A stretch of 64,000 nt of DNA from Labrenzia sp. OB1 (GTDB taxonomy: Bacteria; Pseudomonadota; Alphaproteobacteria; Rhizobiales; Stappiaceae): positions 31,775-95,774 of the forward strand of contig NZ_JSEP01000022.1 of the NCBI RefSeq assembly GCF_001624695.1. Reading direction: 5' to 3'. Under the pieces are notes generated by a model. The model searched no databases. It was not told the DNA's origin and worked only from the letters and a program-made list of their open reading frames with translations. Each line of letters starts with the position of its first letter. Position 1 is the stretch's first letter. This document shows, one piece after another, positions 34,009 through 41,845 of this stretch. The translations under genes were made by a program, and so were the position numbers.

Positions 34009-34902
34009 TTATGCCGCTCCCTGCAGGTCCTGGACGTTGTCGCCACCGGACCCCGCGCTCATGGTCTCGTTTTCAACTTCGTCGATGGTTGGGCGGTCGT
34101 GGTCGGAGATGGTCTTGCGGCCATGTTCCAGGGCGATCTGGGGATCGGCGCCGTTCATGAAGGCGAGCAGTGTCTGCTTGACGACGATGTAGGTCCGCAG
34201 CCGCGATTCCCGCACGCTCTTGATTTTCACAGCCAGCGGGCCGAAGAGAGAATAGGAAAAGAAGATCCCGACGAATGTCCCCACCAGCGCGGCGCCGATC
34301 AGGCTGCCGAGCAATTGAGGCGACTGGTCGATCGCGCCCATTGCCTTGATAACGCCAAGTACGGCCGCGATGATCCCGATTGCCGGCAAGGCGTCGGCGA
34401 CGCTGCTCATGGCGTGGAACGGCTTCATCTGGTCGCGGTGGATTGTCTGCAGCTCCTCGTCCATAAGTGCCTCGATCTCATGGGCGCGGGCATTGCCGAC
34501 GATGATCAGCCGGAAATAGTCGCAGATGAAGGTCGTCAGGTTGGCGTTGCGCAGAACTGTCGGATATTTCTGAAAGATCTGTGATGTGTTCGGGTCTTCG
34601 ATGTGCGGTTCGACCTGATTGCGTCCCTTGGCGCGCAGCTCGCGCATCAGCCCGTAGAGCAATGCCAGCACGTCCAGATACTCGCGCTTGTTGGGGACGG
34701 CGTTTCGCAGCGCGTCGGACACCGCGAACACCGTGCCCCGAATGGTTTTCATCGGGTTGGCGACGACGAATGCACCAACGGCAACACCCAGAATGATGAG
34801 GAGCTCCCAGGGTTGCCAAAGGACGGAGACTTTACCGCCGAGTGCGGCAAATCCACCGATAAGGGACGCACCCGCAATGAACAGGCCAATAAGAATAGTC
34901 AC
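34009..34902 (-). CDS. motA: Flagellar stator protein MotA
   Basis: MotA forms the proton channel with MotB. The GTG at 34902 is preceded by GGAGC at suitable distance. The 297-residue product has four membrane helices (TILIGLFIAGASLIGGFAAL; WELLIILGVAVGAFVVA; ALPAIGIIAAVLGVIKAMGA; LIGAALVGTFVGIFFSYSLF) and a charged cytoplasmic loop that contacts FliG. The proline in LPAIG corresponds to the essential MotA Pro173. Motor partner motB is on the opposite strand at 11809-13311. Confidence 0.96.
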   Translation of the reverse strand: MTILIGLFIAGASLIGGFAALGGKVSVLWQPWELLIILGVAVGAFVVANPMKTIRGTVFAVSDALRNAVPNKREYLDVLALLYGLMRELRAKGRNQVEPHIEDPNTSQIFQKYPTVLRNANLTTFICDYFRLIIVGNARAHEIEALMDEELQTIHRDQMKPFHAMSSVADALPAIGIIAAVLGVIKAMGAIDQSPQLLGSLIGAALVGTFVGIFFSYSLFGPLAVKIKSVRESRLRTYIVVKQTLLAFMNGADPQIALEHGRKTISDHDRPTIDEVENETMSAGSGGDNVQDLQGAA

Positions 34903-34960
34903 CTAATAGCTCCCGAACTGGTGAGGAAATCGAATGTGTTGGGAGAACGCTAGGAGGCGA

Positions 34961-34979
34961 GACTTGCCCGAAGCTGACG
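34961..34979 (-). promoter_or_regulatory. Tandem direct-repeat box upstream of motA
   Basis: On the minus strand the sequence is CGTCAGCT-TCG-GGCAAGTC. It ends about 58 bases before the motA GTG. It shares the 35-40-base divergent region with the plus-strand box at 35018-35036. Confidence 0.6.
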
Positions 34980-35017
34980 CGTCGGTGTTTTGGCCGATAT
35001 CCGTATGTCCGGGCAGC

Positions 35018-35036
35018 GGTCAGCCTGGCGTAAGCT
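35018..35036 (+). promoter_or_regulatory. Tandem direct-repeat box upstream of the DUF1217 gene
   Basis: GGTCAGCC-TGG-CGTAAGCT matches the shared box and ends 51 bases before the ATG at 35088. With the minus-strand box at 34961-34979 it forms a divergent pair between the motA and flgF units. Confidence 0.58.
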
Positions 35037-35087
35037 CGCTGCGTGAAAGTTCCTCAAATTCTTTTGCCCGCCAGGAGGGATGAGGAC

Positions 35088-35876
35088 ATGATCAACACGC
35101 TGACCCAGGTGCAACTCGTCAGATCGAACATGGAACGTTCACTGAAGAGCGTCGAAGCGGATCCGACGGTTGAACGCCAGACCGAGTACTATCGGGAAAA
35201 CATCCGGAACATTAAGTCCATTGACGATTTCCTGGCGGATGACCGTATCTATAACTATGCGATGAAGGCGATGGGTCTTGAAGACATGACCTATGCAAAG
35301 GCCTTCATGCGAAAGGTACTGGAGGAGGGGGTCTCCGATACCGATTCCTTCGCCAACAAGCTCGTGGATACGAGATACAAGGAATTCGCCGAAACCTTCA
35401 ACTTCGAGCGTTACGGATCGACGACCACGTCCTTTTCCAGAACCCAGGACGGGATCGTCGACAAATACTACCGCCAGACGCTGGAAGTTCGCGAAGGCGA
35501 ACAGAACCAGGGAGTTCGTCTTGCCCTGTATTTTGAGCGCAAGGCTCCGGAAATCACCAACGCATACGATGTTCTTGCCGATCCGGCTCTGGCTGAAACG
35601 GTCTATACCGCGCTTGGCTTGCCGCAGGAATTTGCGATGGGTGACATCGACAAACAGGCAGCTTTTCTGGAGGAACGGCTGGAGTTCGACCAGTTCGGCG
35701 ATCCCGCCTATCTGTCTGATTTTCTGACGCGGTTTTCCGCACTCTATGATCTTTCGAACGGTTCCCAGACCAGCCAGTCTCCGGCTCTGACAATCCTGGG
35801 GAGCAGCAACGGTATCGTTCAGATGGGTGAAGACCTTCTCGCCAGTATTCAGAAATTTCGCCTTGGAGGCTTTTGA
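35088..35876 (+). CDS. DUF1217-family flagellar-associated protein
   Basis: The ATG at 35088 has a perfect AGGAGG site; an upstream in-frame start is rejected. The 262-residue soluble helical protein has the DUF1217 pattern: YYRENIRNIKSIDDFLADDR then YNYAMKAMGLEDMTYAKAFM and TRYKEFAETFNFERYG, with later NAYDVLADPALAETVYTALG and a C-terminal GEDLLASIQKFRLGGF. Proteins of this family occur next to flgF in rhizobia; their role is unknown. The gene leads the unit DUF1217-flgF-unknown-fliI and has its own box. Confidence 0.8.
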   Translation: MINTLTQVQLVRSNMERSLKSVEADPTVERQTEYYRENIRNIKSIDDFLADDRIYNYAMKAMGLEDMTYAKAFMRKVLEEGVSDTDSFANKLVDTRYKEFAETFNFERYGSTTTSFSRTQDGIVDKYYRQTLEVREGEQNQGVRLALYFERKAPEITNAYDVLADPALAETVYTALGLPQEFAMGDIDKQAAFLEERLEFDQFGDPAYLSDFLTRFSALYDLSNGSQTSQSPALTILGSSNGIVQMGEDLLASIQKFRLGGF

Positions 35877-35879
35877 TCC

Positions 35880-36611
35880 ATGCAATCCGCTCTCTATGTC
35901 GCGCTTTCGGCGCAGGTCGCCCTGTCCAATCGTCTGGATACCGTCGCCCGGAATGTCGCCAATATGAACACGGCGGGTTACCGGGCGGATGAGGTCAAAT
36001 TCGCGGAGTTGGTCTCCGAGGCCGGGCAGAACAAGGTGAGTTTTTCGACCGGCGGCGAGAAATACATCTCGCGTCAGATCGGCAGCCTGAACAAGACGGA
36101 CAATCCGCTCGACATGGCGATCGAGGGGGAGGGCTGGTTCGCGATCAGGGACGCGAACGGCACGGTTTCCTATACCAGGGACGGTCGATTGAAAATCACG
36201 CAGGACGGAACGCTTCAAACGCTGACCGGCCAGGCGATACTGGGAACCGGAGGGCAGCCAATCGCAGTGGACCCGGAAGCCGGTCCGCCGCTGATAACGC
36301 AATCGGGAGAAATCTCGCAAGGTGATATCGGCATCGTAGGGCAGGTCGGCCTTTTCCTCATTCCGGAGGACGCGAAGCTGACGCGAAAGGACAATTCGGC
36401 GGTGATCCCGGATATCCCGGCCACACCGGTCCTGTTTTTTGACCAGCACGGCATTCGCCAGGGATTTGTTGAAGGCGCGAATATCAATCCGGTTCGCGAG
36501 ATGACCAAGATGATCATGATTTCCCGGGCTTTCGAAGGCGCGACGAAGATGATCGACATGAGTAATGAAAGCCAGCAGAAGGCGATCCGCGAACTGGGAG
36601 CGAGCTCATGA
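35880..36611 (+). CDS. flgF: Flagellar proximal rod protein FlgF
   Basis: FlgF is a rod subunit. The 243-residue protein starts MQSALYVALSAQVALSNRLD followed by VARNVANMNTAGYRADEVKF, has the DMAIEGEGWFAIRD block and ends with EGANINPVREMTKMIMISRA, all typical of the rod/hook family and of rhizobial FlgF. It starts 3 bases after the DUF1217 gene and overlaps the next gene by four bases. Confidence 0.94.
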   Translation: MQSALYVALSAQVALSNRLDTVARNVANMNTAGYRADEVKFAELVSEAGQNKVSFSTGGEKYISRQIGSLNKTDNPLDMAIEGEGWFAIRDANGTVSYTRDGRLKITQDGTLQTLTGQAILGTGGQPIAVDPEAGPPLITQSGEISQGDIGIVGQVGLFLIPEDAKLTRKDNSAVIPDIPATPVLFFDQHGIRQGFVEGANINPVREMTKMIMISRAFEGATKMIDMSNESQQKAIRELGASS

Positions 36612-37408
36612 GCGCGGTTGACGTGACCGCGGCAATCGCCAAAGCGCCGGAGATGCAAACAGGACGACCGGAAGCACACATGACAGCTCGCCGGCCTGTG
36701 ACGACCGCCAATCAGGCGGTCGGCAGCTTCAATTTCGGGGACTTCCTTGATGTCATCAACCCGTTGCAGCACATTCCGGGGATTGCGGAACTCTACCGCT
36801 CGGTGACCAATGACCGGATTTCCGACGACGCACGCAAGGCTGGAAACGCGTTTTACGGATTTGCTCTTGGCGGTCCCATCGGACTGGGTGCGATGCTCGC
36901 CTATAGCGCCGCCGGAGATCGGGTGAGCGGTTCCGGTGAAGAAAACAAGCCGGCTGACACTCAGGTGTCCGGGCCCCCTCAGATGCCCGGTGTCACGAAA
37001 ACTTCCGACGCGGGTAACATCCCGGTGCCGGCACGCAAGCCGGACCTGACGCCGGACACGGCGCCAGGTGGCGCCGACAGTCCGCAAGGGGCCGGGAATG
37101 ACAATGTCCTCGGCCAGAAAGTCGCCTCCACTGCGGAGACAATCAACCCACCACTCGTTCTGGCCAGCGTGTTGCAGAAGGAAAATCCTTCTGGTGGCAC
37201 AGGCGAGGGGAATACCACGGCCGGGACAGGAGCGTCCTCGGTCGCCTATGTGGATGGCGCGCCTGCCGCGGACCGGCGGAAACCCGACCTTCCGGACGAA
37301 CAGGGGCTTGGACGTCTTGCGACGCATAAAGCCAACCATCTTCCTCTGGATGTATTAAAGGCCCTGCAGGAACGCCATGCCCAACGCACCGCATCTGAAC
37401 GCTCTTGA
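36608..37408 (+). CDS. Unknown protein between flgF and fliI
   Basis: I do not recognise a function. The 266-residue protein has a conserved core (about residues 40-105) with FGDFLDVINPLQHIPGIAEL, YRSVTNDRISDDARKAGNAF and a Gly/Ala-rich hydrophobic stretch ALGGPIGLGAMLAYSAAGD, followed by a long disordered region rich in Gly, Pro, Asp and Thr and a short conserved-looking C-terminus (HLPLDVLKALQERHAQR). The NPLQHIP and YRxVTxDxI elements recur in alphaproteobacterial proteins of unknown function. Overlaps of 4 bases with flgF and 32 bases with fliI imply coupled translation. Confidence 0.65.
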   Translation: MSAVDVTAAIAKAPEMQTGRPEAHMTARRPVTTANQAVGSFNFGDFLDVINPLQHIPGIAELYRSVTNDRISDDARKAGNAFYGFALGGPIGLGAMLAYSAAGDRVSGSGEENKPADTQVSGPPQMPGVTKTSDAGNIPVPARKPDLTPDTAPGGADSPQGAGNDNVLGQKVASTAETINPPLVLASVLQKENPSGGTGEGNTTAGTGASSVAYVDGAPAADRRKPDLPDEQGLGRLATHKANHLPLDVLKALQERHAQRTASERS

Positions 37409-38723
37409 CCAGGTTTACGCGTCGCTGACATCACTGGAGACCGAAATCGGTCCGGTGAAACTCAGCGGACGCGTGACGCAGGTGTCCTCCGAAGCCATCC
37501 GGGTATCGGGCCTGTCGCGCATCGTCTGCCTGGGTGACCTTGTCCAGTTCGAGGGGCGTTCGGGTCTTCGGCAGGGCGAAATCATCCGGCTGGACCAGAA
37601 GGACGTCGTGGTCAAACCACTCGAGCGGGTCACGGATATCGGCATCGGCAGTGTTGCCTCCGTAACCGGGGGCCTTGCGATTCATCCGGACATGAGCTGG
37701 CGCGGACGCATTATCAACGCATTGGGAGATCCCATCGACGGGGCGGGCCCGTTGACCCACGGCGTTGAGGCTTTTCTGCTGGACCGTGCTCCCCCACCGG
37801 CCATGAACCGCGCCAAGATTTCCGACGGCGTCAAGACGGGCGTAAGGGTTATCGATCTGTTCACGCCGCTTTGCGTCGGGCAGCGTCTCGGGGTTTTCGC
37901 CGGGTCCGGTGTAGGCAAATCCACGTTGCTCGGCATGCTGGCCGGCTTCGGCGAGTTCGACACCGTGGTCGTTTGCCTCGTGGGTGAACGCGGCCGCGAA
38001 GTGCGGGAATTCATTGAAGACAGTCTCGGCGAGACGCTGGCCACTTCTGTTGTTGTCGCCTCGACAGGCGACGAAAGCGCGATGCAGCGCCGGCTTGCTC
38101 CCAAGACCGCGATGAGTGTCGCGGAATTCTATCGCAGTCACGGCCACAAGGTTCTGCTCATTCTGGATTCGGCGACCCGTTTCGCACACGCGGCCCGCGA
38201 TGTCGCGCTTGCTGCAGGTGAACCGCCGGTCGCCCGTGGCTATCCACCCAGCGTGTTCGCGGATCTGGCGCGCCTCATTGAACGGGCGGGGCCCGGAAGC
38301 TGCGGCGAGGGGTCCATCACCGGTATCTTTTCGGTGCTGGTGGATGGAGACGATCACAATGATCCTGTCTCCGATACCATCCGTGGTCTGCTCGATGGTC
38401 ATATCGTCCTGGATCGGCAAATCGCGGAGGCAGGGCGTTATCCGCCTGTGAATGTCCTGAAATCCACCTCCAGGCTGGCGACGCGGGCCTGGACCCCGGA
38501 GCAGCAGGAACTGATCCACAGGATCAAGGGACTGATCTCGCAGTACGAGGACACGAAGGATCTGCGCATGATGGGCGGCTTCCAGAGCGCGGGTGACGAG
38601 CAGCTTGAAAAAGCCTGCCGTCTCGTTCCCAAGATCTACGAAGCGATGCGCCAGCGGGCCGATCAGGTTCTGCCGTCTGATCCGTTTGCCGAACTTGCTC
38701 AGGCACTTTCTGCAGACGCGTAA
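37377..38723 (+). CDS. fliI: Flagellar export ATPase FliI
   Basis: FliI is the F1-beta-like ATPase that prepares export substrates. The 448-residue product has a Walker A (FAGSGVGKSTLLGMLAG, about residues 173-189), the loop RGREVREFIEDSLG, Walker B LLILDSATRFAHAARDVALA and the VDGDDHNDPVSDTIRGLLDG segment specific to flagellar/type III ATPases. The start overlaps the preceding gene by 32 bases. It ends the unit; an AT-rich intergenic region follows. Confidence 0.97.
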   Translation: MPNAPHLNALDQVYASLTSLETEIGPVKLSGRVTQVSSEAIRVSGLSRIVCLGDLVQFEGRSGLRQGEIIRLDQKDVVVKPLERVTDIGIGSVASVTGGLAIHPDMSWRGRIINALGDPIDGAGPLTHGVEAFLLDRAPPPAMNRAKISDGVKTGVRVIDLFTPLCVGQRLGVFAGSGVGKSTLLGMLAGFGEFDTVVVCLVGERGREVREFIEDSLGETLATSVVVASTGDESAMQRRLAPKTAMSVAEFYRSHGHKVLLILDSATRFAHAARDVALAAGEPPVARGYPPSVFADLARLIERAGPGSCGEGSITGIFSVLVDGDDHNDPVSDTIRGLLDGHIVLDRQIAEAGRYPPVNVLKSTSRLATRAWTPEQQELIHRIKGLISQYEDTKDLRMMGGFQSAGDEQLEKACRLVPKIYEAMRQRADQVLPSDPFAELAQALSADA

Positions 38724-39022
38724 ACTCTTTGTTTGCTTATTGACGCTGAATAAAAAAATGCGCTTTGACGCGTAGCCGGTTTCCTATATACAAAATCAAA
38801 TAACTTCATAGAAATCGCCGAATGTTATCGGTGGTTACGATTTTAAATAAATTATATATTACTTTATTCACAATACTATTGACCTTTGATTTATATTGAT
38901 CTGTGGATATATAACAATAATCCACTATACTTCTTGAAATACTTTCCGAAAAAGGGAAGAGGCGTTGACCTTCTGGGTCAGTAAATTTACCCATTGGATA
39001 CTGGTAAATCCAAGGGGCTAAT
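38724..39022 (+). promoter_or_regulatory. AT-rich control region upstream of the Rem/FtcR-type gene
   Basis: This 299-base gap contains no gene that I can support and is clearly more AT-rich than the rest of the window. Near its end is the inverted repeat ATTTACC (38985-38991) and GGTAAAT (39003-39009) with an 11-base spacer, ending just before the AAGGGG ribosome binding site (39012-39017). The flagellar direct-repeat box is absent, so the regulator is probably controlled by something else. A role as operator is inferred. Confidence 0.45.
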
Positions 39023-39826
39023 ATGTTTATCATCGTAGACGCGCGAGAGATCGTGACCGCAGGCTATGCTTCAGCCTTTGAGCGCGAAGGATACGCTTCG
39101 CTGGAACTTCACCCATCGGAAATTCTGGACTGGATGGAAATCACCAGCGCTCAGGACTTGTCTTCCGTTGATGCGATATTGCTCGGCGAAAGCGAGGAGC
39201 GCACCGGTTTTGTGACAGCAATCCGAAGCCGCTGTCCTGAAGCGCAGATCGTTGCTCTGCAGGATGCGGCAAGCCTCGAGAATACTCTGGAGCTGTTTTC
39301 GGCGGGAATGGATGATGTTCTCAGAAAACCCGTGCATGTGCGGGAGATCATCGCCAGGGTCGGTGCATTCCGGCGCCGGATTACCGCCCGCAACAGCTCT
39401 GCTGGGACAGGGGCGATCGAAGTGTTCTTCGACGGCCGGGATCCTCTGGTTGGCGGAGAGATGATGGAACTACCGCGCCGCGAACGCCGCATTCTGGAAT
39501 ATCTTGTGAAGAACAAGGGGCGCCGCGTAACGAAAACACAGATTTTCAACGCGGTTTACGGCGTCATGAACGATGGCGTGGATGAGTGCGTGGTCGAGAG
39601 CCATATATCGAAATTGCGGAAAAAACTCCGGAAGAAACTCGGATATGACGCTATCGAATCCACCCGTTACATCGGCTACATGCTGAAAGACGGTTCGGCA
39701 AACAAGCCGAAGGTCGGCGACACCCGCAGGCCCGTTCAGGCATCGCAAGTCCCTGCATGTGCGAGTGAAAAGCCGGCGGACAACAAACTCGTCAAGACAC
39801 CTTATCTTTCAGTGGTCGGTGCGTAG
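39023..39826 (+). CDS. Rem/FtcR-type OmpR-family flagellar regulator with degenerate receiver
   Basis: The 267-residue protein has an N-terminal receiver-like domain (residues 1-115) and a C-terminal OmpR/PhoB winged helix (about 140-225; RRERRILEYLVKNKGRRVTK, ESHISKLRKKLRKKLGYDAI, then STRYIGYMLK). Its start, MFIIVDAREIVTAGYASAFE, matches the style of Rem (Sinorhizobium) and FtcR (Brucella), orphan master activators of flagellar genes. In the receiver the phosphoacceptor aspartate position is Gly55 (DAILLG) and the switch Thr is Gln80, while Lys102 (RKP) is kept; it probably acts without phosphorylation. It is placed at the end of the flagellar cluster and is the best candidate binder of the direct-repeat boxes. 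Confidence 0.85.
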   Translation: MFIIVDAREIVTAGYASAFEREGYASLELHPSEILDWMEITSAQDLSSVDAILLGESEERTGFVTAIRSRCPEAQIVALQDAASLENTLELFSAGMDDVLRKPVHVREIIARVGAFRRRITARNSSAGTGAIEVFFDGRDPLVGGEMMELPRRERRILEYLVKNKGRRVTKTQIFNAVYGVMNDGVDECVVESHISKLRKKLRKKLGYDAIESTRYIGYMLKDGSANKPKVGDTRRPVQASQVPACASEKPADNKLVKTPYLSVVGA

Positions 39827-39868
39827 GAGGATCCTGGCCAGCCGAAGTCGTTCGACATGATTGGGGGA

Positions 39869-39897
39869 CCGGCATGAAATAGTGCCGGATACTTTTT
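39869..39897 (+). terminator. Probable terminator after the Rem/FtcR-type gene
   Basis: CCGGCA-TGAAATAG-TGCCGG forms a 6-bp GC-rich stem followed, after four bases, by five T residues. It lies about 40 bases after the stop. The rest of the 407-base gap up to the kinase start holds no gene or element that I recognise. Confidence 0.5.
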
Positions 39898-40233
39898 CAT
39901 GAGGGAGAACCGACCGTGATCGTATCGGCTTGTTGCGAAGCTGAATTCCCCCGATTTCTGCGGCAAGGGTGGTTTAAATTACAATTGATTTTCGTGGAAA
40001 ATTTAGAAAACCTACCAGAAAATATGTCGAGAGACTGGAGCCGTGTTCAATTCTGCTGAACCGAACGTGATATGCTGAAAGGACTCAAGGGTGATGGTAC
40101 CGCGATCTTGATTCGCGTATCGGTGCTTCCTGCCGGACCTCTTGCCCTGATCTTATCCTCCTTCGCGAGGTAAGCGCATCAAAGCGGAATTGTTTTGTAT
40201 TGTGTCTTCCCTTATCGGAAGGACAACATCAAG

Positions 40234-41844
40234 GTGGTCATCTTGAGTTTGAGCGGCAGTGCGGCGTTGCCATATACTCCCAAGGAAAAGGGTCGGGCGA
40301 GCCTGTCCCGCACGTTTATTCTTTATACCCTTGGCCTTTTCGCAATTCTCGGCATCATTTTCGTCGGCATCCTCACCAAAATCACCTGGGATGCCGCGCA
40401 TGAGCGTGCGATCCGTGTCACTGAGGCTTTCTTTCAGGCGACCAAGCGGCCATTCGAGCGGGCGATATGGACGGTGAACGCGGATGCAACCCTGCAGCTT
40501 ATTCGGGGTCTTGAAAGCCTCGAAGTGGTCGAGAGAGTGTGGGTCGAGACCCCCGATACAGGTAACTTCGGCGTGCCGGCGTCTGCCTCCCGGCAAGCCG
40601 AGGCCCTGAGCTACACCCTGAATTCTCCCAGTACGATCCTGCAGAAGGATGCCATAGGTCAGGTCTTCATTCTGATCGACCGGAATACGATCTCCAATGA
40701 AATCGTTTCAACGGTCGGCTTCATCGTATCAGCCATCATTGTCTATCTTTCACTTCTGGCGGTTGTCATCCGGACGGTGTTTCGACGGTTGATCGGCCGG
40801 CCTCTGTCGGCAATCGTCGACTACCTGTCGACACCCCGCTTGATCGAGGATCCTCCGAGAGCCCAACTGATGCCCGAGCGCGCCGACGAAATCGGCATTC
40901 TTGCGGAAAGCCTGCAGTCGATGGTTCAGCGCCGTCATCTGGATCTGAAGAAGATCCAGGAGTACCAGACCAACCTTGAAGAGCTGGTCGCTCACAGGAC
41001 GGAGCAGCTCAAGCTGGTTCAGGAGGAGCTGATCCAGGCCGATAACCTGGCGGCTCTCGGTGCGCTGGTCGCCGGTGTTTCACACGAATTGAACACGCCT
41101 CTCGGCAATGCCCTTATGGCGGCGACGACGATCAAGGATTCGACCGGATATCTGCGCATGGAACTTGACCGGCAGAGCCTGAGCAAGGAAGCGCTGGAAA
41201 CCGAGGTCGGGCGGATCAGCGACACAGCCAACATCATTGAAAAGACGCTTGGCAGGGCGCGGGAGCTTGTCGGGAATTTCAGACAGGTTGCCGTTGACCG
41301 CCAGAGCGAGAAAAAAAGACCGTTCAACTTCGACCATATCATTCGCGAAACGCTGGCGACCCTTCAACCGACCATCAGAAAAACCTCTTTCGAGATCGAA
41401 CTCGATCTGGATGCGGACGAAGTCATCGACAGCTATCCGGGCGCGGTCAGCCAACTCGTTTCCAATTTCGTCGAAAACGCCATCAAACACGGATATGAAG
41501 GCCTCGACCGGGGCCGGATAAGGTTGTCCTCGCAAATCATTTCCTCAACGCAGAACGTTGAGGTCGGAGAACCTGAAAAAAACGTAATCTTCAAATGCAA
41601 GGATTACGGTGTCGGAATTCCGGAGAAAAACCTGAAGAAGGTATTCGAACCGTTTTTCACGACGAAGTTCGGCAAGGGCGGGTCGGGCCTGGGAATGGCG
41701 ATCTGCTACCAACTTGTGACGGAAGGTCTGAACGGAACCATTTCGGTTAACTCGGAAGTGGGATCGGGTACAGAATTTACAATTGAATTTCCCGCCAGAG
41801 CCCCGCAGAAAGCTCGGACACCAATAAGAAAAAGGGTTCAATAA
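40234..41844 (+). CDS. Membrane sensor histidine kinase
   Basis: The kinase has two membrane helices (TFILYTLGLFAILGIIFVGI and STVGFIVSAIIVYLSLLAVV) flanking a short periplasmic sensor of about 110 residues, a HAMP-like region, a coiled coil, the H-box (GVSHELNTPLGNAL, His about residue 283), and a HATPase domain (N box QLVSNFVENAIKHGYEG; G boxes DYGVGIPEKN and GKGGSGLGMAI). The start is uncertain: a GTG at 40234 has a GGAAGGA upstream, but a TTG at 40195 is possible. It stops one base before the next gene, with which it surely forms a signalling pair. The signal sensed is unknown. Confidence 0.88.
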   Translation: MVILSLSGSAALPYTPKEKGRASLSRTFILYTLGLFAILGIIFVGILTKITWDAAHERAIRVTEAFFQATKRPFERAIWTVNADATLQLIRGLESLEVVERVWVETPDTGNFGVPASASRQAEALSYTLNSPSTILQKDAIGQVFILIDRNTISNEIVSTVGFIVSAIIVYLSLLAVVIRTVFRRLIGRPLSAIVDYLSTPRLIEDPPRAQLMPERADEIGILAESLQSMVQRRHLDLKKIQEYQTNLEELVAHRTEQLKLVQEELIQADNLAALGALVAGVSHELNTPLGNALMAATTIKDSTGYLRMELDRQSLSKEALETEVGRISDTANIIEKTLGRARELVGNFRQVAVDRQSEKKRPFNFDHIIRETLATLQPTIRKTSFEIELDLDADEVIDSYPGAVSQLVSNFVENAIKHGYEGLDRGRIRLSSQIISSTQNVEVGEPEKNVIFKCKDYGVGIPEKNLKKVFEPFFTTKFGKGGSGLGMAICYQLVTEGLNGTISVNSEVGSGTEFTIEFPARAPQKARTPIRKRVQ

Positions 41845-41845
41845 A

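Noticed and set aside
35139..36449. 436-codon open frame antisense to the DUF1217 gene and flgF
   Set aside because: Shadow of real genes; no ribosome binding site or domain.
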